From assembly GCA_029204225.1 (NCBI GenBank), contig CM055103.1, forward strand, positions 43,594,604-43,658,603: a DNA stretch of 64,000 bases, given 5' to 3'. Numbering within the stretch: the stretch's first letter is position 1; each line of letters begins with the position of its first letter. A program made the translations under genes and the position numbers. This stretch comes from Diphasiastrum complanatum. Its lineage: Eukaryota > Streptophyta > Lycopodiopsida > Lycopodiales > Lycopodiaceae. A model generated the notes under the pieces. That model was given only the letters and a program-made list of their open reading frames with translations, was not told the origin of the DNA and did not search any database. Below, one piece after another: positions 45,242 through 57,716 of this stretch.

Positions 45242-47535
45242 TGGTATTAGATCCAAGTACAAGAGCATAAGCCATCGATCAAAAGCAAATCCATTTTTAG
45301 CAAGTTTTGGTGCTAAAAACTAGTATTGAGAGGGTGAGCTAGAATCTTGATTTTGGTGAAGGGATTTGATTTCAAACTTGGTAGAGATCCAAATACATAT
45401 TGTTCACAAGTGAGGGCACCTCTCTGAACCTGCATTTATTGCATGATATTCATTTTATCACTAAAAATTCAATTTTTGAGTTCTTGATGAGACTTTTGGT
45501 GCTAATCTTAAGAAAAGCCACCAAGTGTAAGTGCCATTGATTAGATTTGACATAGGGTCAGAAGATCTAATTAATCTAGGCTGAAATTAGGTCCTCTACA
45601 TTTTTTTTACAGGTCTTGAAAGTACATCAAGAAGTGTGAGTGAGATTTAGTCATGTTTTTTGTCCAAAAATGGTGAAAATGGATAGGATTTGATAAGTCT
45701 TTGATAGAATCTCATCTAATCTTCATTTCATCTTTGTGAGGGAGTGTAAGAACTATGCCTAGAAGTCCAAAGAGAGGGCTAGAAGTCAAATTTGAGGTAA
45801 TAAAGACAAGTGAAACCTTTGTGAGATTCTAGGTCCAAATCAAAACCAATTTTCTTGAGCTTTGTTTTGTAAAAGCCTTCCAAAAAAAGTTATTTTGAAT
45901 CAAGATCAAGGGGATCTTGCTACTTGAATCTTTGTGCAATTCAAGTAAGTTTAAGTGAGAAAATTCTGAAAAAGAACTTAGGGAGGGTTGAGAAGTTCAA
46001 TCTACTTTGTGTTCATTGATTTTCTCAAGAGTAGTCAATAGAGTGAAAAATTGGCAAGTAGTCTAGCTTCAAATCTCTTTTGATCCTTACCGGCTCTCAA
46101 GGAGAGAGTGAATCAGACCTAAGTGAGTTTAGAAGTAGTGTTTGGATCTGAGAAAGTTGATTTTTAGCTCAAGCTTGAGTGCTTTATTCTTGGTAGTGGA
46201 GCTAGTTCACACATGACTAGCTTTGGTCACTTATGATGGAGCCAGGAACGTGATACACATGGCCAATGGCGGTGATTGTGTGATTGAAGGCATTGGTTCA
46301 ATTCCTATTTGTCTTTCTACTAATAGGAAAGCAAGACTTGATGGTATTCTTTACATTCCTTCACTTTCAAAGAATTTGTTAAGTGTTGGTCAACATTAGA
46401 GAAAGAATACATGGTAAAGTTTGGTGGTGATGCTTGTTTCATTACAAAGGAAGAAATCTTGGTTGCTAGGGGCAATAGACAGGGTAGACTTTTCAAGCTT
46501 GATGCTTATGTTATGGCTGACAAAAAGGATGGAATGGAAAAAAAGATTGGTCTCAACTTTCCAAAGTTTCGTTTTAACATCAATAAGATTGGTGGATCTT
46601 ATGCAAAGTCTAACAAGCTTCTTTATGCTAGATCTAGGTCAAGATCTAATATGCTTCTTGAAGATGTTCATCTTTGTGCTGACTTGGCTAGTTATGAGAA
46701 TAATGAAGGTTCTTCAATGATTCTTCATGGCAAGTGCAAGCATGCCAAAGGTAAGGAGAGAGCTAACTTCATCAATGGAGGTGATGAAGGTTCTTCCTTG
46801 AAAAAGGTTGTTGCTAATGATTTCTTTGATCATATGAGAAAAAATGTTGCTAGGTGCATGCATGAAAGAGGTGGTTTATCTATTTTTTTTTTTAATGATT
46901 CTAAGTAAGTCATTTGTGCAACAAGTGTCACATTTCTTCATTTAGAGAATAGATCAAATGGTTCTATCATGAGACTTGGTGAGGGAGATAGTCACAAGTC
47001 AAGAAGAAGAGAAGTATGTGAAGAGTTCAAAGTAGGATGTACTTTGAATGATGTCATTGTGGATGATAGTGAGGAAGAATCATTATTATATGAGTCGGTA
47101 CCTAAAACATTGAGTAGAAGTTCTTGTTTGAAAAAAGAGAGTACTTCAATCATCCTTATGTTGAAGGTACTAATGATTTTTTTCATGGCTTCTAATGTTT
47201 TTGAGATTTCTACTTTTTATGATGCAATCATTAAGAGAGAGTCTTGTGAAGGAAAGAGTAATGGAAGATTGGTTCTTGGGAAGATCCAAGGCATGGATCT
47301 CACATCTTTTCATCAACTCAAAGGATTCTATGATTATGAATTGATCACTCATGATCAAGATGTCATTTAAGATTGGTTGAAGAAGACTACATGGAGCAAA
47401 TCAAGAGACAATTTCTTCAAGACAAGGGAAATCTTATTGGTGAGCTTTTTGAGGTTTTTTATGAACTCAAAAGGGCTGGATTAATTAGGTTTGATACTCA
47501 TCTTCACCTACTCTACTTCATGTTGGATGTGTAGA
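45242..47535 (+). pseudogene. Copia internal region running into unidentified ORFs
   Basis: After the primer site about 900 bp show no gag. The protease appears near 46186 (ILGSGASSHMTSFGHL; the catalytic Asp is Gly), then NVIHMANGGDCVIEGIGSIP, GILYIPSLSKNLLSVGQH and MVKFGGDACFITKEEILVAR up to about 46530. Here integrase should start. Instead two long frames follow (46535-46906: MEKKIGLNFPKFRFNINKIG; 46921-47368: CEEFKVGCTLNDVIVDDSEE) and a shorter one to 47535 (MEQIKRQFLQDKGNLIGELF). These have no integrase motif and I do not recognise them. They may be captured host sequence or scrambled gag-pol. Confidence 0.6.
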
Positions 47536-47549
47536 AAAATAGTAATAAT

Positions 47550-48190
47550 TCTTCCTCAGAGAACACGATGAAAGTTTGAATAAATCAAACTAATATCAGT
47601 GTCTTCCATTGAGGCTGTTTCTGATCTATGTACTAATAGAACAGTTTTTGCCTTGATTGAATATAGCACGCAGAATTAAGAGACAACTTTAGACAATTTT
47701 AGACAATCAGAAATTAAGAAACTTTGATTTTTTATAATTTTGAATCTAAATCATCAGTATACATCTCTTGCTATCTTATTTCTCTGTTGTGTCTCTCTAA
47801 TTGAGTGAGTTATGAGAGTGTGTTACAACGAGTAGTGCACATGTATTTATATTGCTATAGGTAGGTCTTTTGGCCTTTTAATTCCGTAACAGTAGATCTA
47901 ATCGTTAAGACGGTCGATATTTAAATAAACGCTCTTTTTCCAGTCTCAAATAATTTTTGTTCGTGACAGTTTGTCTCTTCGTCTAAGCTTTGTGTTTCGG
48001 GAATTGTTCGTGACACTTTGTCTCTTCGTGACATCTTCGTGTTTCACGAATTGTTCGCGACAGTTGACAATTTTGAGCTTGAAGAAGAATCAAGAATATT
48101 TCGCAAATTGTTCGCGACAGGCGATAATTTTGCGACAGGTGAGGTTTGAACAAGAGACATAATATTTTGCGACAAGATACTATTCGCGAA
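47550..48190 (-). repeat. LTR-like sequence with tandem GTTCGTGACA phrases
   Basis: On the minus strand TATAAATAC (near 47850) is followed by a leader-like stretch with AACTCACTCAATTAGAGAG. Upstream of it (47960-48190) is a cluster of GTTCGTGACA/GTTCGCGACA phrases, including two copies of a ~48-bp unit at 47960 and 48008. The arrangement fits U3 repeats plus TATA of an LTR, but neither end nor a partner was found. Confidence 0.4.
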
Positions 48191-49831
48191 CAATTTTGTA
48201 ATACATTGGTTGATATTATGTAAGTGAAAAGAGCATTCATAGCTACAACATTCATTTTCGGACAAATTTAAATTCATTGTCAATTAAGCTACCTATCATT
48301 TTACATATCTACTATTTGACCTTGGGGACCTTGGATTTTTAATCCACAAATTTGGAAAGCGACAATTTTATGGTTTTGACATTACATAATTTGATACAAG
48401 CTCTATTGAATATTATAATTTTTAAATGACCATGACTACTGTTCAAAATTTACAAGAGAAGAAAGATGATAATGATATGGAAGGAGTTGCCCAATCTGAA
48501 CATGTTGAAGAGCTAACATGCAAGTAGTGGATACTAATGGCACTTTGATACAAGAAAGTACTATTCAAATTACCTGATGACCTTGTGGTGGAAATAATGG
48601 ATTAGCCATTAGTGAACTTTAATTGGAGAATATAGTACTACACAAGAAAACTATGGAGTTAAATACTACTAATATTCTACTATCAAAGGTGGCAAAAGCT
48701 AAGCAATATAGAGAAGAATGAGAATATTATCATAATATGTTTATTGAGCTCCACTCCAAGAGATTGCTATTGAAAGTCTACTTACCTATCAAGTTGAAAA
48801 AAGAGTGCAATCTATATAAATCTCTCTACTATGAATATTTTTATCAAACAATTAGAAACCTCAAAATGTAGAAGAAACATTGGAAGAGTAACTTTGCAAC
48901 TTAAAGAGAGATAGTCACCGTATGTTTTGAGTCGAATACTGGACATTGACCATGGCTACGTGTGTGTGTGTGTGTGTGCACATGTATATGAAACAAGAAT
49001 AGTATATTTTATCTTTTTTTTTAGACATCCATTACATTTTGAATGCATTTGAATATGTGGAGCCCACATGAGGTTACTTGTTTTCAACGTTCCATTTGTG
49101 AGGGCTCTATATTTCACATATTCCATTAGTGAGGGATTTGCCATTTGAGCATAAAAACCGACAACCAACCCTATTTGCAGAAACAAATGAAGTCCCAATA
49201 GTATGCTCTAGGTATGGTGGGCCCCAAACTTAATTTGGCATGATGATTCATGTAAGATTGATGGTATGCTCTTATATCTTTCATCTACTAACGCCATCAT
49301 ACCTCCTGCATCAACAACAGACATCCAAAACTATAAATTATTGGATGAGAGTGGGGCTATGGCCCTAGTGCACCCTTGGCGTAGATAAGGAATCAGCTCC
49401 TTAGAAAGTTGAAAGTTGGTATGGGAATCAATCAAGTGGAATTGATGGGTAGCACATATTGGTAAGTTGAAAATCGCTATGGAAATCAATCGTGGATTTT
49501 TGGATGAGCATGGGGCCTAGTACACAATATGCGAAAAATGAGAAGTTAGCTCTTTGGAATATTAGAAAATGATATGGGAATCAATTAACCAGAATCAAAG
49601 ATGAGGAATCAGCTTCTTGTGAAAATGAAAGTTGTTGTGACAAGAAGCTGAAAGTTGTTGTGAGAATCATACCGTACTCTTCCTTAATACACTTATATCC
49701 TTCCAATTCAAGAGCATATGACCCCTTACTCGGCATAATGTCATCTGCCCTCCACCTTTCTATAATACATTTATAGATCTCACCAAATCTAATTTACAAT
49801 AAATTAAAACTAGATAAAAGCAGAGCCTCTC
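48191..49831. other. Unassigned stretch
   Basis: Holds a (GT)n tract at about 48960-48978 and some repeated phrases (GAATCAGCTCCTTAG-like near 49388 and 49560). No gene, terminal repeat or RNA seen. Confidence 0.5.
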
Positions 49832-49845
49832 AACCCTTCATAATG

Positions 49846-49931
49846 CTTCTTGGTTTCCAAGGGGAGGCTCGAACCTAAGACCAAAGAAACTTTGGATGTC
49901 AAGCTAATCAACTAAGCCAACCCCGTTGGTT
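49846..49931 (-). mobile_element. tRNA-derived SINE or retroposed tRNA-like copy
   Basis: 86 bp flanked by exact 14-bp direct repeats AACCCTTCATAATG (49832-49845, 49932-49945), the mark of target-primed retroposition. On the minus strand it has a pol III A box (TGGCTTAGTTGA, 49919-49908) and a B box (AGGTTCGAGCC, 49876-49866) at tRNA-like spacing. It lacks a long tail. An intact tRNA gene is unlikely, since I could not form a full cloverleaf. Confidence 0.8.
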
Positions 49932-49945
49932 AACCCTTCATAATG

Positions 49946-50913
49946 GGTGGACCATATGCCAAGAGGGAGGAGCCTATTCCTTGCCACCATTGACATGACA
50001 CTGGTGGGCTCCAATGCATCCAAGGGTGGGATGCATCCTGGTGGTATTTTTTCACCCTTGGACCATCTCTTCACCATGATTGTCATGTAAGTCAAGGTGA
50101 AGAATATGCGCCTCCCCCACCAAGAGGGGCCTGGCCTATGACCCCTTCATAATGTCATCTTGCTTGAGCCTTTCATAATAGTATATTTATATCCTTCCAA
50201 CTCATGAGCAGCACTAGCCTTGTAGTTTGACGGTTGAGGTTGACTATCATGCTTTTTTTCAATGACGGTTTGATAAACCATTTGACTTTCAAGTCTGAAA
50301 TGAAGTTTGATAGTTTAGAAATAAGTACTAATTTCCAAGATGAGCCGCCAATTTGGAAGGGCTAAAAGTTGAATCATGAATGTGAAATTTTGTGCTAAAT
50401 TTTTTTTGAAGTTTAAATTGATGTGTATAATATATTTATTGTGCATCTATACAAGTAAAAAAACAAAGGCACATGTCAAAATGACGTTTTTGAATTTTAT
50501 GTGCCTGTGTGCTATGAATGCCAAATTTTTAGGAAGCCTCTATTTTATGGCCAAAATGGCTTTCCAAAATGGCTTTTGACATCAACACGGCTGTCAAACT
50601 GCAAGGCTGAGCAGCACTCTCTCCTCTAGTCTCCACTTCTTCCTCATCCTGAGAGTAGCAAGCAAGCAAAATTAATGTAAGTAGCGCAGTCCATTTTGCA
50701 ACAGGTAAGCTGTGTACAATTAAGATTACTATTTCATAGATTTGGTAATCATCTTTTTGATCGAGTGATTCTTGCTATCACTAACGTTTCCCAGAATTAG
50801 CCATGTCTGTTTCCAAACTTTGTTGAGTGGGCAGTGATCAATTGATGCACATGATCGTGTCTCACGGTGTTACTGCAGCCTATTGATCGACTTCGATAGC
50901 AGTAAGGAGGAGG
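49946..50913. other. Unassigned; includes the probable 5' leader of the pirin-like gene
   Basis: 49946-50600 shows no gene. From about 50620 a CT-rich leader-like stretch and a GTAAGT (about 50678) suggest an untranslated first exon for the gene at 50914. Confidence 0.4.
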
Positions 50914-52850
50914 ATGACGACGATGAGGCACATTCCTGCCAGCAGTTTCTATGCCCCCAAACATACCTGGCTTGATAGCCGCTTCCACTTCAGGTGAACA
51001 ACAACGTTGCTCGTACAGTTATTTTTCAGCTTCCTTATTTGATCGTCAACTTGCAGTATGACTTCGAATAACATATGCTTGTATTTAGAAAGCTCGTCAA
51101 TTTGTCCATGGGACATCTCCTAATAATATTGAAGTGATCCCGAATACACTAATTAGAGTATATATATAGCTTATCATTAAGCTCAACTCCTTGTAAGTTG
51201 TAAAACTTGATCGGCACTCTGCAGTGTTCTTATCACTATATCTCGTTCTTCCTCTCGCAGTTACGCAGAATACTACAACCCCCAGAACATAAATTTTGGA
51301 GTGATACGACTTTTGAATGACGATTTCGTGAAGGTAAGGTATTTGAGTAAGTGCAGCAATCTATTTGCAGGATCATACGAACATATGCTCATCTCCGCTT
51401 TTGATAGATACTACTAAAGCTAACTCATGAATCGATTTTACCTGGGCTTCTTTTTGGTACAATTTTTTGGCAGCCACTGTCAGGCTTTGACACCCACCCC
51501 CACAACGATATGGAGGTCTATACATACGTTGTTGAGGGTGAACTCACCCACAATGATAGGTTTGTTGCCCTTTCTCACCATATAATTCCAATGGTATCGA
51601 AAGAAATATCCTTTTTTATCTATCAGCTGCCTATGCCAATCATGTCAAGCAGCTAACTGATGAACTATGCTGTCTAAGAATTTTTCCGGCCGCTCTTTTT
51701 TCGTTTGCAAGGAGTTAGTCTGCTTTGGCTCATCTCTTCTAACATTGAACGGGTGGAGGATGGCAGCATGGGAACGGCTGAGACATTGGGGCCCGGATCG
51801 ATACAGTACATGAGTGCAGGCCGAGGCATTAGTCACTCGGAAAGGAATCTCAGCGCCAACAAAGAGTACTAACAAAATTTTCCACTTCATAACTATGAAC
51901 ATCTTCTTCCCTACATCAGCTCTTGACAGCGAATTTTTCTTCCTTTCGTCTTTGCTTATTAGTTATCTAACTATGTTTTTATAGCACTAGTTCAATTTGA
52001 ACTCGATTTTACAGCCTCTAAATTGGTGACGGATGCTGCTCTTGCAGGCTTCACTTTCTTCAAATCTGGATCAAACCTAATGAGATCGGTCTTGACCCGG
52101 ACTATGGATCTCGTGTATTTAAGTCAGTCTCATTCCTTTGTATTCAAGCTCGGATATTCCAATATGCTCCAACTAAAATTCAATTATATCAACTTGTGCT
52201 GTTCTATGTCGAGTCTGTGAAGACTACCTACAACTGAAACTAGTTTTCCCCAGCCATCATCTGGTAGTTTGCTGCTTAAAACTGATTAGAAATTTTCTTG
52301 ATTTGCAGGAAAGAAGACAGGCACAATAAAATTCAACATGTTGCCACCAACTGCGATGGGAACAATAAGGCTGCTCTGCTGAACAAAGATACCGGAGAAG
52401 GTATTATCCCCATACACCAGGATGCTAATATATACATATCAGAAGTTGATGCTGGTGTTGAACAAGAGTTTGTCCTCCAAATGAAACGTCAAGCCTATAT
52501 GGTGTGCATTGAAGGTGCTCTATCCGTCAACCAACACTATGATTTACAGGCTCGAGATGCATTGGAGGTAAGATCCTAATGGCCTAGAAGCACATTTCCT
52601 TGAATTTTTGCCAGTTCTGATCTAGTGCTAGGGCTCATGATGAAAACTGCAATGCTGCTTAACAAAATAGCAAACGCCTCGATAAATAGAGATGCTTGAT
52701 GTGGTCGAAGGAACCCATATCTAATGCAGTAATTTCTAGCTGGTTTTTCAGATCAAAGCAGACATACAATCACCTCAACATCTCAAGCTGAAAGCTGACC
52801 AACAGAAAGGGGCCCACTTTTTGCTGATTGAAATGGCTACAGAACAGTAG
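50914..52850 (+). CDS. Pirin / YhaK-family cupin protein
   Basis: Exons 50914-50993, 51261-51333, 51474-51559, 51767-51865, 52048-52122, 52309-52567 and 52752-52850, all GT/AG and in phase; they sum to 771 bp, exactly 257 codons including TAG. The protein (256 residues) has the family layout: WLDSRFHFSYAEYYNPQNIN, GVIRLLNDDFV, FDTHPHNDMEVYTYVVEGEL, SMGTAETLGPGSIQYMSAGR, ISHSERN and LHFLQIWIKPN. The four metal ligands of pirins (His-x-His in THPHND, then His and Glu in SHSER) are all present. Bacterial and human relatives bind iron and some have quercetin 2,3-dioxygenase activity; pirins also act as transcription cofactors. Start: ATG at 50914 is the first in frame after a stop at 50884; a second ATG lies at 50923. 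No lesion seen. The substrate in this plant is unknown. Confidence 0.92.
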
Positions 52851-53196
52851 GCTTAGGATCTGGCAATTTTAGTCCAACCTGCATGTTCTGGTCAGGCTAA
52901 CTGATCCAGGAAATTAGTCTCTTGGGGTTAAATGATATAGCAACTGTTACTCCTTATTTAAATAGTGCTCCATCAAGTTGTCAGATCAACTCTAATAGGT
53001 TGAAATGCTGTGTATTAGCTGATAATTGGTGCATGCTAATGGTTAATTAAGATATGCAATTTGGAAACTCTACACCACAATTGTCAATTGATCTATTAGC
53101 TATAGTGAACACATATGACATATACATGATGATCAATGCAAATATTGTTTCTAAAACATCAAACACAAGAAGCATCCCAAAGTCAAACAAGAACGT
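52851..53196. other. 3' flank of the pirin-like gene
   Basis: AT-rich, likely 3' untranslated region then intergenic. No feature seen. Confidence 0.6.
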
Positions 53197-53409
53197 TGTG
53201 GTATAGCACCACAAAGGCCTTGCCATGTCATATTGTCATATTTTAACTTTTCGTGAAGATTAAAAGAATGTAAAATTATAGTTTAGTAAAATTTTGATGG
53301 TTGTTCTTAACTTTTATAAGCAAATGTTTTATGAATTGTGATGATGCTTCTTCTTTTTTTGTCAATCCAACAATTTTAGTATTATGGCAAGGCCTTCATG
53401 AATACCACA
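53197..53409. mobile_element. Possible MITE with inverted ends
   Basis: The left end TGTGGTATAG...AAGGCCTTGCCAT (53197-53226) is answered by ATGGCAAGGCCTTCATGAAT...CCACA at 53384-53409. The 213-bp unit has no coding capacity. A clear target duplication was not found, so the family is open. Confidence 0.55.
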
Positions 53410-53859
53410 CTGAATAACTTGAATACATACATATAAAACTTCAATAGATAATAACAAAGCTCGGTACAAGCACTAGAAATTTCAATCTCCTATGATACAA
53501 CCTTCATACTTTTGTCTTTTAGAAGACGAGTTTGGACGAGTAAATCTAAAATTGCTAAATACCAGCTTGTAATTGAGTTCACATGAAGAGATCTGACATG
53601 AGAAGATTTCTTGGTGATTATTATTATGTTGTATTAGACAACACAATTAACCAAACAAAGTTGTCCTAGAAAAGATTATTGCTCACCTCTGCTTTCCAAT
53701 CTAACACCGACTAGATGAAAGTGAAAAATATCATAGATCTTCGAGGCCAATAAGCCTATAGGGTAAATATTTAGCTTGGTAGGCTACACCACAATCATTG
53801 TGAAAATAATAAGAAGATGAGCATGTAGATTAGTATTCAAAATATGTCAATATTTATAA

Positions 53860-54010
53860 TCAATATTCGCTAGTGTTCATGATCAGTATATTATTTAACA
53901 ATAATCACGATCAGTATTCACAATCAATACTCATGAGTATTCACAATTTTCACGATCAGTATTCACAATAATCACAATTGATATGCAAGATATTCGCTTT
54001 TGAGAATTCA
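53860..54010. repeat. Imperfect short tandem phrases
   Basis: About eight imperfect copies of a 12-20 bp phrase around ATTCACAAT and CACGATCAGT, interleaved. Confidence 0.6.
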
Positions 54011-55940
54011 CAATTTTAGATAATCGTCACCAACTATTAATTACGTAGTCTTTAGGACCCATTTCTCAAAAGTAGATCAATTTTTCATCCAATATACGGA
54101 AGACATTTTGTACATATCCTGCAAAAGAAGACACTATTAGAAACAATAAAAAATTTATTGTCAAAGAAAATACCAAAATATATTATCGTGTGTCACATTT
54201 GTTCACTCAAGCATGCGAGAGCACAATAATAAAAAGAAGAAACTAAAACATTATGGAATCAAACATGCATCATCTTTCAAGTCTCCTATTCTTCATGTTT
54301 GCAATCAAGCATGCAATAGCCAAATAAATTCGTTCGGCTTTTTTTCCTATGCATGCTAATGCAAGCTATGCAAGTCACTTTTTGGCCATTCAACAAATGT
54401 TGTTTGTTATTTTTTATGCATGCATGATCACTTACATGTGGGCTACTTGGGCCTTTAACCAAGGTCCAAACTTAAAAAGTTGAGTCCACCATCATGTTTT
54501 GTCCTTTAACTTGATTTTTTTTTTCAAACTCTGTATATACTTTTTAGCATAGCACTGGGTGCTAAAAAATTTGGCAAACTTCGTAGGGATGGCATGAGTG
54601 TCACACTTATAAATATATCTACTTACCTTTATAAAGATGAATTGGTGAATTACCACAAGTTCAGAGTTTGAATTAATAGTCAAGGACATCCTAATGAGTT
54701 GGATAAGAGGGAAATTTCTCCCGACGCACTTGAACATGTTGCTTCATCTAGATGTTTGGAGGTGAGCTCCCAAGTTGAGTTAAGTTTGGCCTAGCATTGT
54801 ACACTTGTGTACATACTATGCCTAAGTATTTTTGAAAAGAAGTTTTCAACTAATACAACCTAAATTGCAACAAGTATCGTACAAGCACGTGTAAGTCATG
54901 TTATGTAGTCTACACATATTTCTGCTTAAACTATATTTTTCATCATAAAGATGGGGCCTTTGACATACTTCATATGGGTGCCATGCTTGCTTGCAAAAAG
55001 ACTAGTACCGGAGTAAGGTGGCAACATTCGAGGTGATAGTGGCTGATTAGTGGAAGAAAAATGTTGAGTTGAATGATTAGTCTAGAATAGTACCAGAACA
55101 TAACAAGAACAACGGAAGTTTTTGCTCAAAATAAAGTCGTAGATGTAGCGTTCTACATGTATGGAAAATCTATAAAGTGTTCTACACACATGAACCTTAA
55201 AGATGCTGGTGAAAGAAATTCTATATAACTCTGATAGTAGTTTATTGTATACATTGGACTGCGTTTTCCATTATTCATCTCTAGTGGTTTGTTCTAGCTA
55301 ACAAGTTTTGTGAAAAAAGCAAAGTCTAATATTGACACACAAACATGCGAAAAATCGAATTGCATCCTGGTTTCCTACAGATTACTTACAACTCTCGACA
55401 AAAGGCTTTCTGGGTGGGATATCAAAGACATAATTGTTGCTCCCACTATTTTCATCTTTGCTCCCCTCTAAGTCTTTGCCAGCAATTGTGTTTTTGAATT
55501 GTTAGATCTCAAGGGTGAACGCACTATAAAGCTCATACTTATAGAAGCACTCATCTCCTTGATCAATGATGACAATGAACTTGACACCAGAAGGCCTTAA
55601 ATCATATAAGAAACCGATAGCGGAGGAGAAGTTTCTTGAAGATAACAACCACTTTGTTATCCCTGGTTGCAGCTATCAAAAGCAAGACAACAATTGTGAG
55701 CTCAAGAATTATTTCTGAAGCACAATGGATAGTAGAATTATTAGCGCATGCCATTCAATAAAAATCATCCAGAGTTTTAATGAGACATGACTAAAGGAAC
55801 TGACAAATTATGTTCATAAAAAGTTGAAGCATGTTGAGGTCACACAGGCAAGGGACATCCACAGTCCTGATACAGAGAAATAGTATAATCCCAACAACAT
55901 ATTACAAATTGACCTCAGGCGAAGCAAAGTCACTGGAGAA
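54011..55940. other. Unassigned stretch
   Basis: No gene, terminal repeat or RNA that I can support. The last ~350 bp may be the start of the copia gag that follows. Confidence 0.5.
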
Positions 55941-55958
55941 TCAAGCCGCGAGTAGGCA

Positions 55959-56905
55959 TTGCTAATGAAGGCACATACCCTGAGGTCAAAACCCAAAACG
56001 AAAGCAAGACAATGGGATAAATCACAGCAGAGATATCGAAAGGATGGCAGAAAGAGGGGTGAAAGAAAATGCTTCATCTGTAATTCCACAGAGCACTTTC
56101 TAAAGGCATGTCCCTATCATCTTAGAAACAAGAATGCAGGGCCAAGCAAGGATTTTCTCAAAATAGATGAAATAGAGGAAAAGTGTATGATGGCCATGCA
56201 AAGAGGAGTTCACCTGTAGGAATCAAGTGAACGTGAGCAGCGACACTGAAGAAGGTGAGGAGGAGGAGCCTTACTGGTACGTGGACTCTGGAGCAACGTC
56301 CCACATGACGCCATGTAGGAAGATGTTAAGAGGCTACAAGGTCCTGAACCCGCCTGTTAAAATAATGGTTGGCAACAAACAGTCAATCACAGCAATTGGG
56401 ATAGGATTTTTGCTAGTGGAACTCAGCTCATCTGTGAGGGGACGACTGACAGAAGTGCTGCATGTTCCAATGATCAACAAGGATCTATTGTCAGTCAATA
56501 GGTTGACAGAAATGAAAATGGAAACTGGGTTTAAAAGAGATCAGTGCCTGTTGTTGTTAGAAGATGAAACGATAATTGCCAACGGAAGAAAAATTAATAA
56601 AATGTTTAGGTTAGAGCGCAAGATCATCAGGAATGAAGAGGCGAATGTAGCGGCAGAACAAAGTGAAGAAAAAGATGCAACTGCACATCAAGCCAATCAA
56701 ACTAAACTGTGGCCATGCATCATTTGAAGATGATCGCCAAATTAACAGAAAATGGCTATGATCTGACTGGGTGGAATAAAGAAGATGCTCTACCATGCCC
56801 AAAATGTGATGCATGTCTAAAGGAAAAGATGACAAAGAAACCTTATGCAAAGTACGCAACAGTTCTGGCAGAATAATGTGTTGGACTTGGTGCACAACGA
56901 CCTTT
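55959..56905 (+). pseudogene. Ty1/copia gag, protease and integrase start, split by CACTA
   Basis: CCHC zinc knuckle (CFICNSTEHFLKACP) near 56072, a stop near 56218, then protease YWYVDSGATSHMTPCRKMLR near 56272 with the catalytic Asp kept. Pre-integrase follows (EVLHVPMINKDLLSVNRLTE) and, after a frame break, the integrase start (CPKCDACLKEKM; LDLVHNDL at the CACTA edge). The copia frame resumes after the CACTA at 62880. This is a fourth copia lineage, recognisable by SGATSHMT instead of SGASSHM. Confidence 0.9.
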
Positions 56906-57540
56906 CACTACCACACCAATCACACTACCACACCAATCACACATAGCGACATTTATAGCGACGTTTATGGCTATTTTAGCGACAAGATATGAATTGTAAA
57001 TGTCCGTATAAATGTCGCTATCGTCTTTTTTAAGTGTTGCTACTCGACCGTCACCCGAGGACATTTATAGCGACATATAGACAATGAAAACGACAAAGTT
57101 AGCGACGATTAAATGTCTTTCGGTGACACTTTGTTCGTTGATGCGCGTCATTTCAACCGTCGCCACGCGTTACTTGTTCGTAAACGTCGCCGTATGACAG
57201 CCACTTCAAATTATTTAAAACCATCGCGCCGCCACAATACAACAACAATTAAGTGTCGCAACAAGGTCCAATCAATTTCGAGCACGAATTTTGAAAATAT
57301 AACGGTTCGTTGCGTAGCGACATTTATCATCGTCACCAAAACGTCGCTAGCACTCTCGGGTCCCTTTCTGAGCAGGAAATACAGTGTCGCAGGGAGACGC
57401 TTGTATGTCGTCGAGCGACGTATCCAGGGCTTGCCTTTGCGACGTTTGTGCAAAGGGATTTCGAAGGTAACATTGCTCAGCGACGCTTGTTTGTTTTAAA
57501 AAAATTACGGTTTAACGGAACGTCGCCCAACGACATTTGT
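56906..57540. repeat. Left subterminal repeat region of CACTA
   Basis: Dozens of GCGACA/TGTCGC words on both strands. The first 17 bases occur twice in tandem at the tip (56906-56939). Confidence 0.9.
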
Positions 57541-57716
57541 TTGGGTTTTAAAAATTTTTTTGGGGCCCGCGGGTGCTCATTTGCACTCATGAGTCCTTAG
57601 TTTTTTGTTTGGAGAGTACATAATGGGCGACCTCCCTCTATATTGAGGGAATTCTATTGCTATTTGTGAAAGGTGAGCACTAGCATTGATCAAAATTGCT
57701 CACGCTTTTTTTAGGG

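Noticed and set aside
49846-49931. A functional tRNA gene
   Set aside because: A and B boxes are present but no full cloverleaf could be formed, and 14-bp direct repeats show a retroposed copy.
53860-54010. CRISPR-like array
   Set aside because: Phrases are imperfect, interleaved and lack regular spacers, and this is a plant nuclear sequence.
56940-57600. Host frames such as 57113-57499 in the GCGACA-rich stretch
   Set aside because: They are chance frames through CACTA subterminal repeats.
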